Shown piece by piece: positions 32,517 through 42,197 of a DNA stretch of 64,000 bases. Origin of the DNA: Halomonas saccharevitans (lineage in GTDB: Bacteria; Pseudomonadota; Gammaproteobacteria; Pseudomonadales; Halomonadaceae); the NCBI RefSeq assembly GCF_900116405.1, contig NZ_FPAQ01000020.1:1-64000 (forward strand), read 5' to 3'. Within the stretch, counting starts at the first letter, position 1, and the number at the start of each line of letters is the position of its first letter. The notes under the pieces were generated by a model that was not told the DNA's origin, did no database searches, and saw nothing but the letters and a program-made list of their open reading frames with translations. Position numbers and translations under genes: made by a program.

Positions 32517-32725
32517 TTTAGTCGCTCTCCGCCCGACCCTCGTGACTCTGGTCAAGCCGGAGACATGTGAGCATTGATTCATATAGCTATCGAAGCACGT
32601 CGCCGCCCACGCCTCGCGGCCGTTCAGGGTGAGGGGCAATTCACGACGAGCGCCGCCCAGGACGGGGCGGCGCATGAAGGGAGGCGACGAGGCTCGAGAG
32701 CGCTCGCCGAAGACTGCTAAGTTAG

Positions 32726-32881
32726 AGAGAGGATCTCGACAGGGAGGCGCGGCTCGCAGAGCACGGCGTCGCGATCGAGGGGCGCACCCACTGGCCGCGC
32801 GGGGGCGAAAGCATCTACTTCCGGGATCCCGACGACCATCTGCTGGAACTCGCCACGCCCGGGGTCTGGCCGACCTACTGA
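32726..32881 (+). pseudogene. C-terminal remnant of a glyoxalase/VOC family protein
   Basis: The only open frame begins just after a TAG at 32723 and has no start codon or ribosome binding site. It encodes about 51 residues ending RGGESIYFRDPDDHLLELAT then PGVWPTY and a stop, the typical last third of VOC-superfamily proteins (the Glu of LLELATPG is the usual metal ligand). The N-terminal two thirds are absent upstream. This points to a deletion scar between torE and the YitT-type gene. Confidence 0.7.
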
Positions 32882-32913
32882 GGCCCTTCCCCGGGCGGAC
32901 CGCCGACGGGTCG

Positions 32914-33531
32914 TTAGCTGACGCCCATGTAGCGGCCCGGCTTGTGGTTCAGGGCGATGATCAGGTTGAGCGCCACGGCGCCGAGCACCGAGAGCCCGAC
33001 CCGCTCCAGGGGCAGCATCGAGAGCGCGATCAGCATGATCCCGCCGTCGATGCCCAGCTGCACATAGCCCGCCCGCCAGCCGTAGCGGTCCTGCAGGTAG
33101 AGCGAGAGGATGTTGATGCCGCCCAGGCTCGTGCGGTGACGAAAGAGCACCAGCATGCCGATGCCAATCAGGCTGCCGCCCATCAGGGCGGCGTAGAGGG
33201 GTTGGATCGACTCGAAGCCCACCCAGCCGGCGGTGAGCTCCGAGAACATCGAGACCAGGGCGATGGCCACGAAGGTGCGCAGGGTGAAGCCCCAGCCCAT
33301 GCGCCGGATCGCCAGCCAGTAGAACGGCAGGTTGATCAGGAAGAAGCCGGCCCCGAAGCGCCAGCCGGTGGCGTACTGCAGCAGGAAGGCCAGGCCCGCG
33401 GTGCTGCCGGTGAGCAGCATCGCCTGGGTATAGAAGCTCACGCCGAGCGCGACGAAGAGCGTGCCGATCAGCATCGCCATGACGTCCTCGTGGAGGCGAT
33501 GGGGGTCGGTGGGCAGTTCCTTAGGGTCCAT
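32914..33531 (-). CDS. YitT family (DUF161) integral membrane protein
   Basis: 205 residues, about five or six predicted membrane helices. GTLFVALGVSFYTQAMLLTGSTAGLAFLLQ is represented by the string GVSFYTQAMLLTGSTAGLAF, the conserved first half of YitT proteins. FRHRTSLGGINILSLYLQD follows in the middle. The ATG at 33531 is chosen over an adjacent GTG; TAGGAG is upstream. The DUF2179 C-terminal domain seen in Bacillus homologues is absent. Function unknown; it stands alone on the minus strand. Confidence 0.85.
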   Translation of the reverse strand: MDPKELPTDPHRLHEDVMAMLIGTLFVALGVSFYTQAMLLTGSTAGLAFLLQYATGWRFGAGFFLINLPFYWLAIRRMGWGFTLRTFVAIALVSMFSELTAGWVGFESIQPLYAALMGGSLIGIGMLVLFRHRTSLGGINILSLYLQDRYGWRAGYVQLGIDGGIMLIALSMLPLERVGLSVLGAVALNLIIALNHKPGRYMGVS

Positions 33532-33682
33532 CACGTGCTCCTAAAACATTCGTGAGCGCTGATTTCCGTCGCGAGCGAAGGGAGGCTGGCTGCCGCCGGA
33601 GAGGAGCAACCGGAGTTGACTGGCTGCTCAATGAGGATTGCGAGGCTTCGCCGGCGACCCGGATATCGAGCGCAGCGGGAAA

Positions 33683-35488
33683 TCAGGGTTTACGCTCGGC
33701 GTGCTCGATCATCAGCTGCAAACTCTCGCGTCCCCGCCAGCGATTGCGGTTGAGCTTGAAGGCGCAGTGCAGGGTGGCGCCGACGCCGAAGGCCGGCACC
33801 TCGCCGGGGGTGAGGGCGCGAAACCAGATCGCCTTGAGGCTGGTGGCGCCGGCCGAAAGCTCGAGCATCAGGTGGCTGCCGTCGGCACCTACCGGGCGCA
33901 GCGACTCGACCAGGAAGTCGCCCTCGAAAAGCGGGGCATCGAACTCACGGCCGAACGGCGCGAGCCGCTCGAGTTCATCCAGGGTGGCGAGGCAGAGCTG
34001 GTCGGGCGCGAGCTCGCCATCGGTGAGGATGCGCGGGCGCAGCTCGATATCGCCCAGCTGCTCGCCCACGGCGGTGAGGAAGGCGGCGCGGAACTCCGTC
34101 AGCCGCTCGGCCGGCATCCCCACCCCGGCGGCGCCGCGGTGGCCGCCGAAGCGCGGCAGCGCCTCGGGTGCCAGCTCGAAGGTGCGCTGCAGGGCCTCGC
34201 GCAGGTGCAGGCCCTCGATGGAGCGCCCGGAGCCGGTCAGCATCCCGGGCGCCGCCGCCGGCGTCAGCACCAGGGCCGGCCGGCCGAAGGCCTGCACCAG
34301 TCGCGAGGCGACGATGCCCTGTACCCCGGGATGGCCCTCCTCCAGATAGATCACGATGGCGGGCTCGTCGGCGCTCAGCGCCGGCACCGCAAGCGCCTTG
34401 GCCTGCTGGGCCATCTCCGCCTCGATCGCCTTGCGGGACTGGTTGTCCTGATCGAGGGTCTCGAGGTGGCGATGGGCCACCGCCTCGTTGGCGGCGAGCA
34501 TGAAGTGCAGCGCCGCGTAGGGGTCGTCGAGCCGTGAGCGGGCATTGATGCGCGGCCCCATCTGGAAGGCCAGGGTCTCGGCGTCGAAGGGCACGCTGTC
34601 AGCCCCCAGGCGCTCGGCCATGGTGCGCCAGCAGGCGGCCTCCATGCGGTTGATCAGGGTTAGGCCGTGGTGAACCACGGCGCGGTTGGCGGCGCTGCCG
34701 CCCAGCGACACGCAGTCGGCCACGGTGCCCAGCGCCACGTAAGAGAGCCAGGGCGAGAGCTTGGGGGTGGCCGGCGCCAGCACGCCCCACTCGACCAGCA
34801 CTTGGCGGGCCAGCGACATGACGAGCCACGCCACCATGCAGCCGGCGATGGTCGGATCCGGGTAGTCGCAGTCGTCGCGGGTCGGGTTCACGGTGGCGTA
34901 GGCCGAGGCCGGCGGCCCCTCGAGCGGCAGGGCGTGGTGATCGCTGACTACCACCTCGACGCCGGCGGCCTTGAGCCGCGCGATGCGCGGCTCGTCACTA
35001 CTGCCGCAGTCGGCGGTGATCACCAGGCTCGGCCGCGGCGAGAGCGCAAGCGTCCGCTCCACCAGCGGGAGGCTGATGCCGTAGCCGTCGTGGATGCGAT
35101 GGCCGATTAGGCTGTGCAGCTTCGCCTCGGGCACCCCGAAGAGTTCCACCAGGGTGCGGCGGATCACCACGTGGGAGGTGATGCCGTCCACGTCGTAGTC
35201 GGTGAGGATGCCGATGTGCTCGCCGTCGACCACCGCCTGGGCGATACGCTCGGCCGCGCGGCGGGCATCCGCGAGCTTCTCGGGGTGCGCCAGGTGGCGA
35301 AGGCTCGGCGAGACCAGCGGGCCAAGCTCGCCCTCGTAGCCGGCAAGCCGCCCGGCCAGCACCCGGGCCTGAAGTTCGGAGAGCCCCTCTTCGCGAGCAC
35401 GGGCATAGAGCGCCTCGTCGCGGGGACGCGGCTCGATGCGCGGCTGGAGGCGTTCATTCAGGTCGATGGGATCGGTCACGGCGTCCAC
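33683..35488 (-). CDS. recJ: RecJ-type single-strand-specific exonuclease (DHH/DHHA1)
   Basis: 601 residues from a GTG start with GGAG seven bases upstream. DHH phosphoesterase motifs are present: TDYDVDGITS (motif I), ADCGSSDE, VVSDHHALPLEGPP (DHH motif), MGPRINARSRLDDP, and the DHHA1 motif GHRGAAGVGM. An OB-like domain follows. RecJ degrades ssDNA 5' to 3' in recombination and mismatch repair. Motif I reads DYDVDG where E. coli RecJ has DFDADG, and the region after it (IGHRIHDGYGIS) replaces the usual VPNR...GYGL. A diverged RecJ or a paralogue is possible; a second recJ elsewhere in the genome would decide. It is separated from thrC by a repeat. Confidence 0.8.
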   Translation of the reverse strand: MDAVTDPIDLNERLQPRIEPRPRDEALYARAREEGLSELQARVLAGRLAGYEGELGPLVSPSLRHLAHPEKLADARRAAERIAQAVVDGEHIGILTDYDVDGITSHVVIRRTLVELFGVPEAKLHSLIGHRIHDGYGISLPLVERTLALSPRPSLVITADCGSSDEPRIARLKAAGVEVVVSDHHALPLEGPPASAYATVNPTRDDCDYPDPTIAGCMVAWLVMSLARQVLVEWGVLAPATPKLSPWLSYVALGTVADCVSLGGSAANRAVVHHGLTLINRMEAACWRTMAERLGADSVPFDAETLAFQMGPRINARSRLDDPYAALHFMLAANEAVAHRHLETLDQDNQSRKAIEAEMAQQAKALAVPALSADEPAIVIYLEEGHPGVQGIVASRLVQAFGRPALVLTPAAAPGMLTGSGRSIEGLHLREALQRTFELAPEALPRFGGHRGAAGVGMPAERLTEFRAAFLTAVGEQLGDIELRPRILTDGELAPDQLCLATLDELERLAPFGREFDAPLFEGDFLVESLRPVGADGSHLMLELSAGATSLKAIWFRALTPGEVPAFGVGATLHCAFKLNRNRWRGRESLQLMIEHAERKP

Positions 35489-35633
35489 GCCAGGCTCCTC
35501 TGAAGTTCAGGGGTGAACCCGAGAGGCAGGGGAAGGCCTCCAGGCTGAGCGAGGGGCATCGTGAGAAGGGCTCAGGACTTGGTGATGCCGGAGATCCCCG
35601 CTCGGGGCTGATCCGGCGATGGGCCTGTTCGGG

Positions 35634-35739
35634 GGCGCTGTTAACCCCTCCCTGGGCGCTACCGATGCCATCCATGGCATCGGACCCCCTCAAGGCCTAT
35701 CCCCGGCGCCCCTCGCTGCTTTACTTTCAGCTGCACGCT
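35634..35739 (-). repeat. Copy C of the dispersed intergenic repeat, directly after thrC
   Basis: On the minus strand the repeat starts within a few bases of the thrC stop codon: TGCAGCTG, AGCGAGGGGCGCCGGGGATA, GGCC, hairpin GATGCCAT-GG-ATGGCATC (35681-35664), then CGGTAGCGCCCAGGGAGGGG and TTAACAGCGCC. It is the most compact copy. Bases 35489-35633, between it and recJ, hold nothing I recognise. Confidence 0.8.
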
Positions 35740-37128
35740 TTAGCGGCGGTTCTCAACCACGAACTTCTGCACCGCGGAGAGCTCTGCCGGCAGCACGGTG
35801 TAGCGCTCCTCGCGCTCCAGCAGGTCGTCCATGTGCGGCGGCAGCGGCACGCCCGGGAAGCCGGCCTTGACCACCGCCTCGGCGAACTTGGCCGGATGGG
35901 CCGTGGCCAGGGTGATCACCGGCGTCGTGGCATTGGCGCGCGCCCGCTCGGCCGCCCGGTAGCCGGTGGCGGTATGGGGATCGAGGATCTCCTGGGTGCG
36001 ATGGTGCGCCTCGCGAATCACCTCGAGGATGGTGGCATCGTCCACGCTGTGGCTGGCGAAGCTCTCGCGAAGCCGGGCCAGCGGCGCATCGGCCAGAGCG
36101 GTCGGCTCGTTCTGGAAGCGCTCGAGCAGCGCCCTCACCGCATCGCCGTCGCGGCCGTAGGCCTCGAACAGCAGCCGCTCGAAATTGGACGACACCACGA
36201 TGTCCATGGACGGCGCCAGGGTGGCCTTGAGCTCCTGCTTGGAGAAGTCGTTGGCGGCCAGCGTGCGGTGCAGGATGTCGTTGGCGTTGGTGGCGATGAT
36301 GAACTGCGCAACCGGCAGCCCCATGCGCTTGGCGATGTAGCCGGCGAAGACGTTGCCGAAGTTCGCCGAGGGCACGCAGAAGCTGACCTCGCGGTGCGGG
36401 GCGCCCAGGGCCACGGCGGAGGCCACGTAGTAGACCACCTGGGCCATGATGCGCGCCCAGTTGATCGAGTTCACCGCGACGAGTCGGGTGCCGTCGAGGA
36501 AGCCCTGGTCGGCGAAGCTCGCCTTGACCATCGCCTGGGCGTCGTCGAAGTTGCCCTCGATGGCGACGTTGAAGACGTTGTCGGCGAGCACCGAGGTCAT
36601 CTGGCGACGCTGCACCTCCGAGACCCGGTTGTGGGGATGGAGGATGAAGATGTCGAGGTTGTCGCAGTGGCGGCAGCCCTCGATGGCGGCGGAACCGGTG
36701 TCGCCGGAGGTGGCGCCCATGATCACCGCCCGCTCGCCGCGCTTCTTCAGGAAGTGATCGAGGATGCGGCCGAGCAGCTGCAGCGCCACGTCCTTGAAGG
36801 CCAGCGTCGGGCCATGGAACAGCTCGAGCAGGAAGTGGTTGGCATCGAGCTGGTTGAGCGGCACCACGGCGTCGTGGCTGAAGGTGGCGTAGGCCTCCTC
36901 GACGATGCCGCGGAAGGTGTCGTCGTCGATCTCGCCGTTGACGTAGGGCTGCATGACCCGGAAGGCGATCTCGGCGTAGGAGAGCCCGGCCATGGCGGCC
37001 AGGTCGTCATGGCCGAGTTCGGGGATCGTCTCGGGCACGTAGAGGCCGCCGTCGCTGGCCATGCCGGTGAGCACGACCTCCTCGAAGGAGAGCGCGGGCG
37101 CCTGCCCGCGGGTGCTGATGTAGCGCAT
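35740..37128 (-). CDS. thrC: Threonine synthase
   Basis: PLP enzyme converting O-phosphohomoserine to threonine, 462 residues, the long bacterial form. N-terminus MRYISTRGQAPALSFEEVVL is typical; the Schiff-base Lys is in PTLAFKDVALQLLG; the phosphate loop region is GATSGDTGSAAIEG. It begins 3 bases after the hom stop codon, so the two are one transcript for threonine synthesis. Confidence 0.96.
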   Translation of the reverse strand: MRYISTRGQAPALSFEEVVLTGMASDGGLYVPETIPELGHDDLAAMAGLSYAEIAFRVMQPYVNGEIDDDTFRGIVEEAYATFSHDAVVPLNQLDANHFLLELFHGPTLAFKDVALQLLGRILDHFLKKRGERAVIMGATSGDTGSAAIEGCRHCDNLDIFILHPHNRVSEVQRRQMTSVLADNVFNVAIEGNFDDAQAMVKASFADQGFLDGTRLVAVNSINWARIMAQVVYYVASAVALGAPHREVSFCVPSANFGNVFAGYIAKRMGLPVAQFIIATNANDILHRTLAANDFSKQELKATLAPSMDIVVSSNFERLLFEAYGRDGDAVRALLERFQNEPTALADAPLARLRESFASHSVDDATILEVIREAHHRTQEILDPHTATGYRAAERARANATTPVITLATAHPAKFAEAVVKAGFPGVPLPPHMDDLLEREERYTVLPAELSAVQKFVVENRR

Positions 37129-37131
37129 GTC

Positions 37132-38445
37132 TTACTCCTCGTCCAGCGACTCGACGCGGATCCGCGTCAGCGGTCCGGCGACGTCGGCCAGCGATTCGAT
37201 CAGGCGGATGGCCTCGTTCATCTGCTTCTCGCGGGTACGGTGAGTCAGCAGGATGATCGGCACCAGCTCGCCTTCGGTGGCCTCCTTCTGGATCAGCGCC
37301 TCGATGGAGATGCCCTGCTCGGAGAGGATGGTCGCCACCCGGGCCAGCACGCCGGGGCGATCCACCGCCAAGAGCCGCAGGTAGTAGGCGGTGGTGATGT
37401 CCTCCATGGGCATGATCGGCAGCTGGCTGACATCCTCGTCGATGCCGCTGAAGGCCAGGTAGGGCACGCGGTAGTGGTGGTCGGTGGAGATGTCGCGGGC
37501 CACGTCCAGCAGGTCGGCGACCACCGCGGAGGCGGTGGGCTCGGCGCCGGCACCGGCGCCGTAGTAGAGGGTCGGGCCCACGGCGTCGCCCATCACGGCG
37601 ATGGCATTCTTGACGCCGTGGACGTTGGCCAGCAGCCGGTCCTTGGGAATCAGGGTCGGGTGCACGCGCAGCTCGAGCCCGGACTCGGTGCGCTTGGAGA
37701 GCCCCAGATGCTTGATGATGTAGCCCAGGTTATCGGCCTGTTCCACGTCCTCGGCGGTGATCCGCGAGATGCCCTCGGTGTAGGACTTCTCGAACTGCAG
37801 CGGCACGCCATAGGCGATGGAGGCGAGGATGGTCAGCTTGTGCGCGGCGTCGATGCCCTCGACGTCGAAGGTCGGGTCGGACTCGGCATAGCCCAGCGCC
37901 TGGGCCTCGGCCAGCACGTCCTCGAAGGCACGGCCTTCGTCGCGCATGTGGGTGAGGATGTAGTTGCCGGTGCCGTTGATGATCCCGGCGACCCACTCGA
38001 TGCGGTTGGCGCCGAGGCCCTCGCGCAGCGACTTGATCACCGGGATACCGCCGGCCACGGCGGCCTCGAAGGCGACGATCACGCCCTTCTCATGGGCCGC
38101 CTTGAAGATCTCATTGCCGTGCACCGCGATCAGCGCCTTGTTGGCGGTGACCACGTGCTTGCCGTGCTCGATGGCGGTCAGCACCAGTTCGCGGGCCACG
38201 TCGTAGCCGCCGATCAGCTCGACCAGCACGTCGACATCGGGGTTGGAGGCCACCTCGAAGACGTCGGCGGTGGTCTTGATACCGGTGGTATCACAACCGG
38301 GATTGGGGCTGCGGTAGGCGACCTGCTCGATGACGATCGGACGCCCCGCCCGCCGGGCGATGTCGTCGGCGTTGCGCGTCAGCACGTTGAAGGTTCCGCC
38401 ACCGACGGTCCCCAGGCCACAGATTCCCACTCTCACCGGTTTCAA
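37132..38445 (-). CDS. hom: Homoserine dehydrogenase
   Basis: Reduces aspartate semialdehyde to homoserine; 437 residues. NAD(P) loop GICGLGTVGGGTFNVL at the N-terminus, catalytic segment including GINDT-like equivalents around residues 170-230, and a C-terminal ACT domain (PGVLARVATILSEQGISIEAL) that usually mediates threonine feedback. The monofunctional form, without aspartokinase. Pairs with thrC immediately downstream. Confidence 0.95.
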   Translation of the reverse strand: MKPVRVGICGLGTVGGGTFNVLTRNADDIARRAGRPIVIEQVAYRSPNPGCDTTGIKTTADVFEVASNPDVDVLVELIGGYDVARELVLTAIEHGKHVVTANKALIAVHGNEIFKAAHEKGVIVAFEAAVAGGIPVIKSLREGLGANRIEWVAGIINGTGNYILTHMRDEGRAFEDVLAEAQALGYAESDPTFDVEGIDAAHKLTILASIAYGVPLQFEKSYTEGISRITAEDVEQADNLGYIIKHLGLSKRTESGLELRVHPTLIPKDRLLANVHGVKNAIAVMGDAVGPTLYYGAGAGAEPTASAVVADLLDVARDISTDHHYRVPYLAFSGIDEDVSQLPIMPMEDITTAYYLRLLAVDRPGVLARVATILSEQGISIEALIQKEATEGELVPIILLTHRTREKQMNEAIRLIESLADVAGPLTRIRVESLDEE

Positions 38446-38541
38446 TGTCTTTCCCCTTGTTCTGGCATGTGTCTCAGCGTGTAAGGGGGCCCGCAGGGCC
38501 CCTCGTGCCGACGCTCGTCGGCGTCGGTCATCACTCGGCCA

Positions 38542-39282
38542 TCATTCACTCAGGCCGAGCATGGCGGCCAGACGCTCCGCCGGCACATAGCCGGGCACCA
38601 GGCGGCCGTCGGGCAGCACAATCGCCGGCGTGCCCTGCACGCCGAGCTGCATGCCCAGATGATACTGTTCCTCGACCGGATTGTCGCAGTCCGCGGCGCC
38701 GCTCAGCGCTTCTTCGCGTTTGGCCGCCGACATCGCCTCGGCCTTGTTGTCGGCACACCACACTTGCTGCAGCTGGCGTCCGCCCGGCGAACCCAACCCG
38801 CTGCGCGGGAAAGCCAGGTAGTGGACCTCGATGCCCATCTCGTTGAGCCGCGGCACCTCCTCGTGGAGCTGGCGGCAGTAGGGGCAGGTGGTGTCGGTGA
38901 AGACCACCAGCTCGGCGCGCGTTTCGCCGGTGCCGCGATAGATCACCCGCTCGCTCTCCGGCACCGCGGCGAGTCGCGCGCTGCGCTCGGCGTTGCGGCC
39001 CTGCTCGGTGAGGTTGACCAGGCCGCGCTCGGCGTTCTCGTAGAGGTCACCGACCAGGAAGTGGCTGCCGTCGGCGTTGCTGTAGAAGGTCTCGCCGCTC
39101 GAAAGCGTCACCTCATAGAAGCCCTCCAGCGGCGTCTCGCGCACACGTTCCACCGGCATGGGCTGGCCGTTGACCGACAGGGTCTCGGCCAGCTGCCGGG
39201 CCGGGTCGGCCTGGGCAACGGGCAACAGGGCCAGGGACGCGGCCAGCAGGCCCCCGCATAGGGTAAGGATCGATAATCTCAT
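38542..39282 (-). CDS. dsbC: Thiol:disulfide interchange protein DsbC
   Basis: Periplasmic disulfide isomerase, 246 residues. A signal peptide (LSILTLCGGLLAASLALLPV then AQA) precedes an N-terminal dimerisation domain (MPVERVRETPLEGFYEVTLS) and a thioredoxin fold with the CPYC active site in VFTDTTCPYCRQLHEEV. TPAIVLPDGRLVPGY supplies the cis-Pro loop. It lies 3 bases after xerD, the conserved xerD-dsbC pair. Confidence 0.94.
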   Translation of the reverse strand: MRLSILTLCGGLLAASLALLPVAQADPARQLAETLSVNGQPMPVERVRETPLEGFYEVTLSSGETFYSNADGSHFLVGDLYENAERGLVNLTEQGRNAERSARLAAVPESERVIYRGTGETRAELVVFTDTTCPYCRQLHEEVPRLNEMGIEVHYLAFPRSGLGSPGGRQLQQVWCADNKAEAMSAAKREEALSGAADCDNPVEEQYHLGMQLGVQGTPAIVLPDGRLVPGYVPAERLAAMLGLSE

Positions 39283-39285
39283 GGT

Positions 39286-40188
39286 TCAGCCTCGAGGGTG
39301 ATGGTTGGCATGCAGGTCTTCGAGTCGCACCTGCGCCACATGGGTATAGATCTGCGTGGTCGAGAGATCGCTGTGACCGAGCAGCAGCTGTACGACACGC
39401 AGGTTGGCGCCATGATTCAACAGATGAGTGGCGAAGGCATGGCGCAGGGTGTGCGGCGACAGCGGACGATCGATCCCGGCGACCCGCGCATGGGCCTTGA
39501 TGCGGTACCAGAAGGCCTGGCGGGTCAGGCAGCGGTCGTCGCGCCCGGGGAACAGAGCCGGCCGGGTGATGTCCGCCATCAGCGCGCCGCGAGCGGTTCG
39601 CAGATAGCGCTCGAGCCAGCTCACGGCTTCTTCGCCCAGCGGCACCAGGCGATCCTTGTCGCCCTTGCCGCGCACCCTGACCACGCCCTGGCGCAGGTTG
39701 ACCGCATCGGTGGTCAACCCCACCAGCTCGGTGACCCGCAGCCCGGCACCGTAGAGCACCTCCAGCATGGCCCGGTCGCGCACGCCGAGGTCGGTGGTGA
39801 GGTCCGGCGCGGCGAGCAGGCGCTCCACTTCGTCCTCCTCCAGGGTGTCGGGCAGCGCCGGGCGCACCCGGGGCAGGCGCACGTCGACCAGCGGGTCGTG
39901 ATCGACCAGCCCCTCACCGAGAGCCCAGCGGTAGAAGCGCCGCAGGCTCGAGAGCAGCCGCGCGTTGCTGCGCAGGCTGTAGCCCGCCGTGCGACGCTCG
40001 TCGAGCCAGGCCGGCAGGGCAGTACTCGTCGGCGACAGCAGCGGCTCGCCGACCGCTGTCAGGCGGGCCTGCCAGCGCGTCAGGTCGTGGCGATAGGCGC
40101 TCAGCGTGTTGTCGCTGGCGCCTTGCTCCAGCCACAGGCCGTCGAGGAAGGCATCGATCAGCGCGGCGGCCTGCGTGGTGCTTCCCAT
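39286..40188 (-). CDS. xerD: Site-specific tyrosine recombinase XerD
   Basis: 300 residues. Chromosome dimer resolution at dif with XerC and FtsK. Catalytic set: Arg in LYGAGLRVTELVGL, Lys in GKGDKDRLVPLG, HTLRHAFATHLL, His in LLGHSDLSTTQIY and the nucleophile Tyr in IYTHV. N-terminal core-binding domain includes ASDNTLSAYRHDL. ATG at 40188 follows GGGAG. The neighbours (dsbC downstream) favour XerD over XerC. Confidence 0.95.
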   Translation of the reverse strand: MGSTTQAAALIDAFLDGLWLEQGASDNTLSAYRHDLTRWQARLTAVGEPLLSPTSTALPAWLDERRTAGYSLRSNARLLSSLRRFYRWALGEGLVDHDPLVDVRLPRVRPALPDTLEEDEVERLLAAPDLTTDLGVRDRAMLEVLYGAGLRVTELVGLTTDAVNLRQGVVRVRGKGDKDRLVPLGEEAVSWLERYLRTARGALMADITRPALFPGRDDRCLTRQAFWYRIKAHARVAGIDRPLSPHTLRHAFATHLLNHGANLRVVQLLLGHSDLSTTQIYTHVAQVRLEDLHANHHPRG

Positions 40189-40216
40189 ACGACTCCCGAA
40201 CGGGCCCAATCAGAAC

Positions 40217-40250
40217 GAAACCCCGCCCCGCGGCAGCGGTGACGGGGTTC
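40217..40250 (-). terminator. Probable terminator after rplS
   Basis: Stem AACCCCG / CGGGGTT with further internal GC pairing; on the minus strand it is followed by TTTCGTTC. It would end the rpsP-rimM-trmD-rplS transcript before xerD. Confidence 0.6.
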
Positions 40251-40306
40251 CGGAAGTGGGGTCAGGGCCTGAGCCCCGACGCCACACGCGGGCAGAGGCT
40301 CTCGCC

Positions 40307-40663
40307 TCAGGCCAGCTTTTCCTTGATGCGAGCAGACTTGCCGCTGCGCTCGCGGAGGTAGTACAGCTTGGCCTGGCGCACGTCACCGCGACGCTTGACC
40401 TCGATGGAATCGACCAGCGGGCTGTAGGTCTGGAAGGTACGCTCGACACCGACACCGTGGGAGATCTTGCGCACGGTGAAGGCGGAGTTCAGGCCGCGGT
40501 TACGCTTGCCGATGACCACGCCTTCGAAGGCCTGGAGACGCTCGCGGGTGCCTTCCTTGACCTTGACCTGGACGATCACGGTATCGCCGGGGGCGAAGGC
40601 CGGGATTTCCTTGCTCATCTGCTCGGTCTCGAGCGCCTGGATCACCTTGTTCTTGCTACTCAT
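40307..40663 (-). CDS. rplS: 50S ribosomal protein L19
   Basis: 118 residues. [19 protein letters not shown] and [20 protein letters not shown] are the L19 signature; the C-terminus has the usual basic tail. Last gene of rpsP-rimM-trmD-rplS. Confidence 0.97.
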   Translation of the reverse strand: MSSKNKVIQALETEQMSKEIPAFAPGDTVIVQVKVKEGTRERLQAFEGVVIGKRNRGLNSAFTVRKISHGVGVERTFQTYSPLVDSIEVKRRGDVRQAKLYYLRERSGKSARIKEKLA

Positions 40664-40820
40664 GACAACAACTCCTCAAAAATATCTCGTGACGCGCCGG
40701 ATGCGGTTCGTCGCCGGTGCGTCGTGATCCCGGCGCCCGAGTCGAGCTCGAGAGCGCGGGAATGCCGTTGGTGACACAGGTCCGCCGTCCCGGGGACGCG
40801 CCCTGCACCTCCGCCCTGAC

Positions 40821-41582
40821 CTACTTCGCGGCCAGCGCGTAGTCCTCGATGAACTCCTCGAGCAGCACGCGCTGCTCGTCGCTCAACGACCTGCCTTCCA
40901 GCAGGTCGGGACGCCTGAGCCAGGTCCGCCCCAGTGACTGCTTCAGCCGCCAGCGCCGGATGGCGCCATGGTGGCCGCTGAGCAGGACCTCCGGCACTCG
41001 CCGCCCGTCGACATCCTCGGGGCGCGTATAGTGCGGGCAGTCCAGCAGCCCGTCGTTGAAGGAGTCCTCGACCGCGGAATCCTGATGGCCCAGCACCCCG
41101 GGCACCAGTCTCGCCGCGGCATCGATCAGCACCATGGCCGGCAGCTCGCCGCCGCTGAGCACATAGTCGCCGATCGACCACTCCTCATCGATGTCGGCTT
41201 CCACCACCCGCTCATCGATGCCTTCATAGCGCCCGGCCACCACCACCAGCGGGGGGCCCGAGGCCAGTTCCTGCACGCCCTGCTGATCCAGCCGCCGCCC
41301 CTGGGGAGAAAGGTAGATGACCCTGGCCCGCTGGCCGGTGGCGGCCTCGGCGCGCTCGCGGGAGGCGTGAATGGCCGAGCGCAGGGTGTCGACCTTCATC
41401 AGCATCCCCGGGCCACCACCGTAGGGGCGGTCGTCCACGGTGCGATGGCGGTCGGTGGCGTAGTCCCGGGGATTCCAGAACTCGAGCGCGATGCGCCCCT
41501 TCTCCACCGCGCGACCCGTGACGCCGTGACGAGTGATCGCCTCGAACATCTCGGGAAACAGCGACACCACGCCGATCCACAT
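40821..41582 (-). CDS. trmD: tRNA (guanine37-N1)-methyltransferase TrmD
   Basis: SPOUT methyltransferase making m1G37 to prevent +1 slippage. 253 residues from the ATG that gives [20 protein letters not shown], the universal TrmD start. Knot region: [29 protein letters not shown] is the N-terminal signature. A TTG at 41612 overlapping the rimM stop (TTGA) could extend it by ten residues; the overlap makes this a real alternative. Confidence 0.94.
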   Translation of the reverse strand: MWIGVVSLFPEMFEAITRHGVTGRAVEKGRIALEFWNPRDYATDRHRTVDDRPYGGGPGMLMKVDTLRSAIHASRERAEAATGQRARVIYLSPQGRRLDQQGVQELASGPPLVVVAGRYEGIDERVVEADIDEEWSIGDYVLSGGELPAMVLIDAAARLVPGVLGHQDSAVEDSFNDGLLDCPHYTRPEDVDGRRVPEVLLSGHHGAIRRWRLKQSLGRTWLRRPDLLEGRSLSDEQRVLLEEFIEDYALAAK

Positions 41583-41608
41583 GGCCGGCGACGGGATCGA
41601 ATCGGAAC

Positions 41609-42157
41609 TCAAAACTCCGGATCCCAGTCGACGGTCATCACGCCACCCTCGAGATCGACCTCCAGCACGACGTCACCGGGCAGAAAGGGCAGCAGTCGCT
41701 CACGCGACTCGATGCGCTCGTCGGCCTCGCCCTTCACCACCATGACGTCGTTGGCGCCGGTCTCGAAGAGGTGGTCGATGCGGCCCAGTGCCAGCCCGTC
41801 GCGGGTCACCACGGCGAGCCCTTCGAGCTGATACCAATAGAAGTCATCGGCGTCGAGCTCGGGCAGTTCGGCCTTGGGCAAAAGGATCTCGGCACCCGCC
41901 AGGGCCTCGGCCGCCTCGCGGCTGTCGACCCCCTCGAGCTGCGCCACCAGGCCCTTGCCCTGGCGGCGCCCCTGCAGCAGGCGCGCGCGGGTCAGGCGAC
42001 TCCCCTGGCGCAGCACCCAGGCCTCGTAGTCGAGGATGCCGTCCATGGGACTGGTATACGAATACACCTTCAGCCAGCCCTTCACGCCGTAGGGGCTGGT
42101 CAGCTTGCCCAGCACCACGTGATCGTCGGCTGGCTGCGCTTGCGCATGTTCGCTCAT
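41609..42157 (-). CDS. rimM: Ribosome maturation factor RimM
   Basis: 182 residues; assists 30S head assembly by binding S19. [20 protein letters not shown] is the N-terminal RimM signature, and the PRC-barrel half contains [18 protein letters not shown] and [11 protein letters not shown]. The ATG at 42157 was chosen for the family N-terminus; the long upstream extension in the same frame overlaps rpsP and is a shadow. Confidence 0.95.
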   Translation of the reverse strand: MSEHAQAQPADDHVVLGKLTSPYGVKGWLKVYSYTSPMDGILDYEAWVLRQGSRLTRARLLQGRRQGKGLVAQLEGVDSREAAEALAGAEILLPKAELPELDADDFYWYQLEGLAVVTRDGLALGRIDHLFETGANDVMVVKGEADERIESRERLLPFLPGDVVLEVDLEGGVMTVDWDPEF

Positions 42158-42197
42158 CGACGACCCCTGGACCGTTGCAGCAGGCAAGTCAGACCTA

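Noticed and set aside
32575-32584. TorR box upstream of the tor operon (TGATTCATAT)
   Set aside because: Only part of the decamer matches, it is a single copy on the opposite strand and about 170 bases away. TorR sites normally come as several direct repeats.
35665-38484. 939-codon plus-strand frame opposite thrC and hom
   Set aside because: Fully covered by two well-conserved minus-strand enzymes; the His/Gly/Val-rich translation is a shadow.
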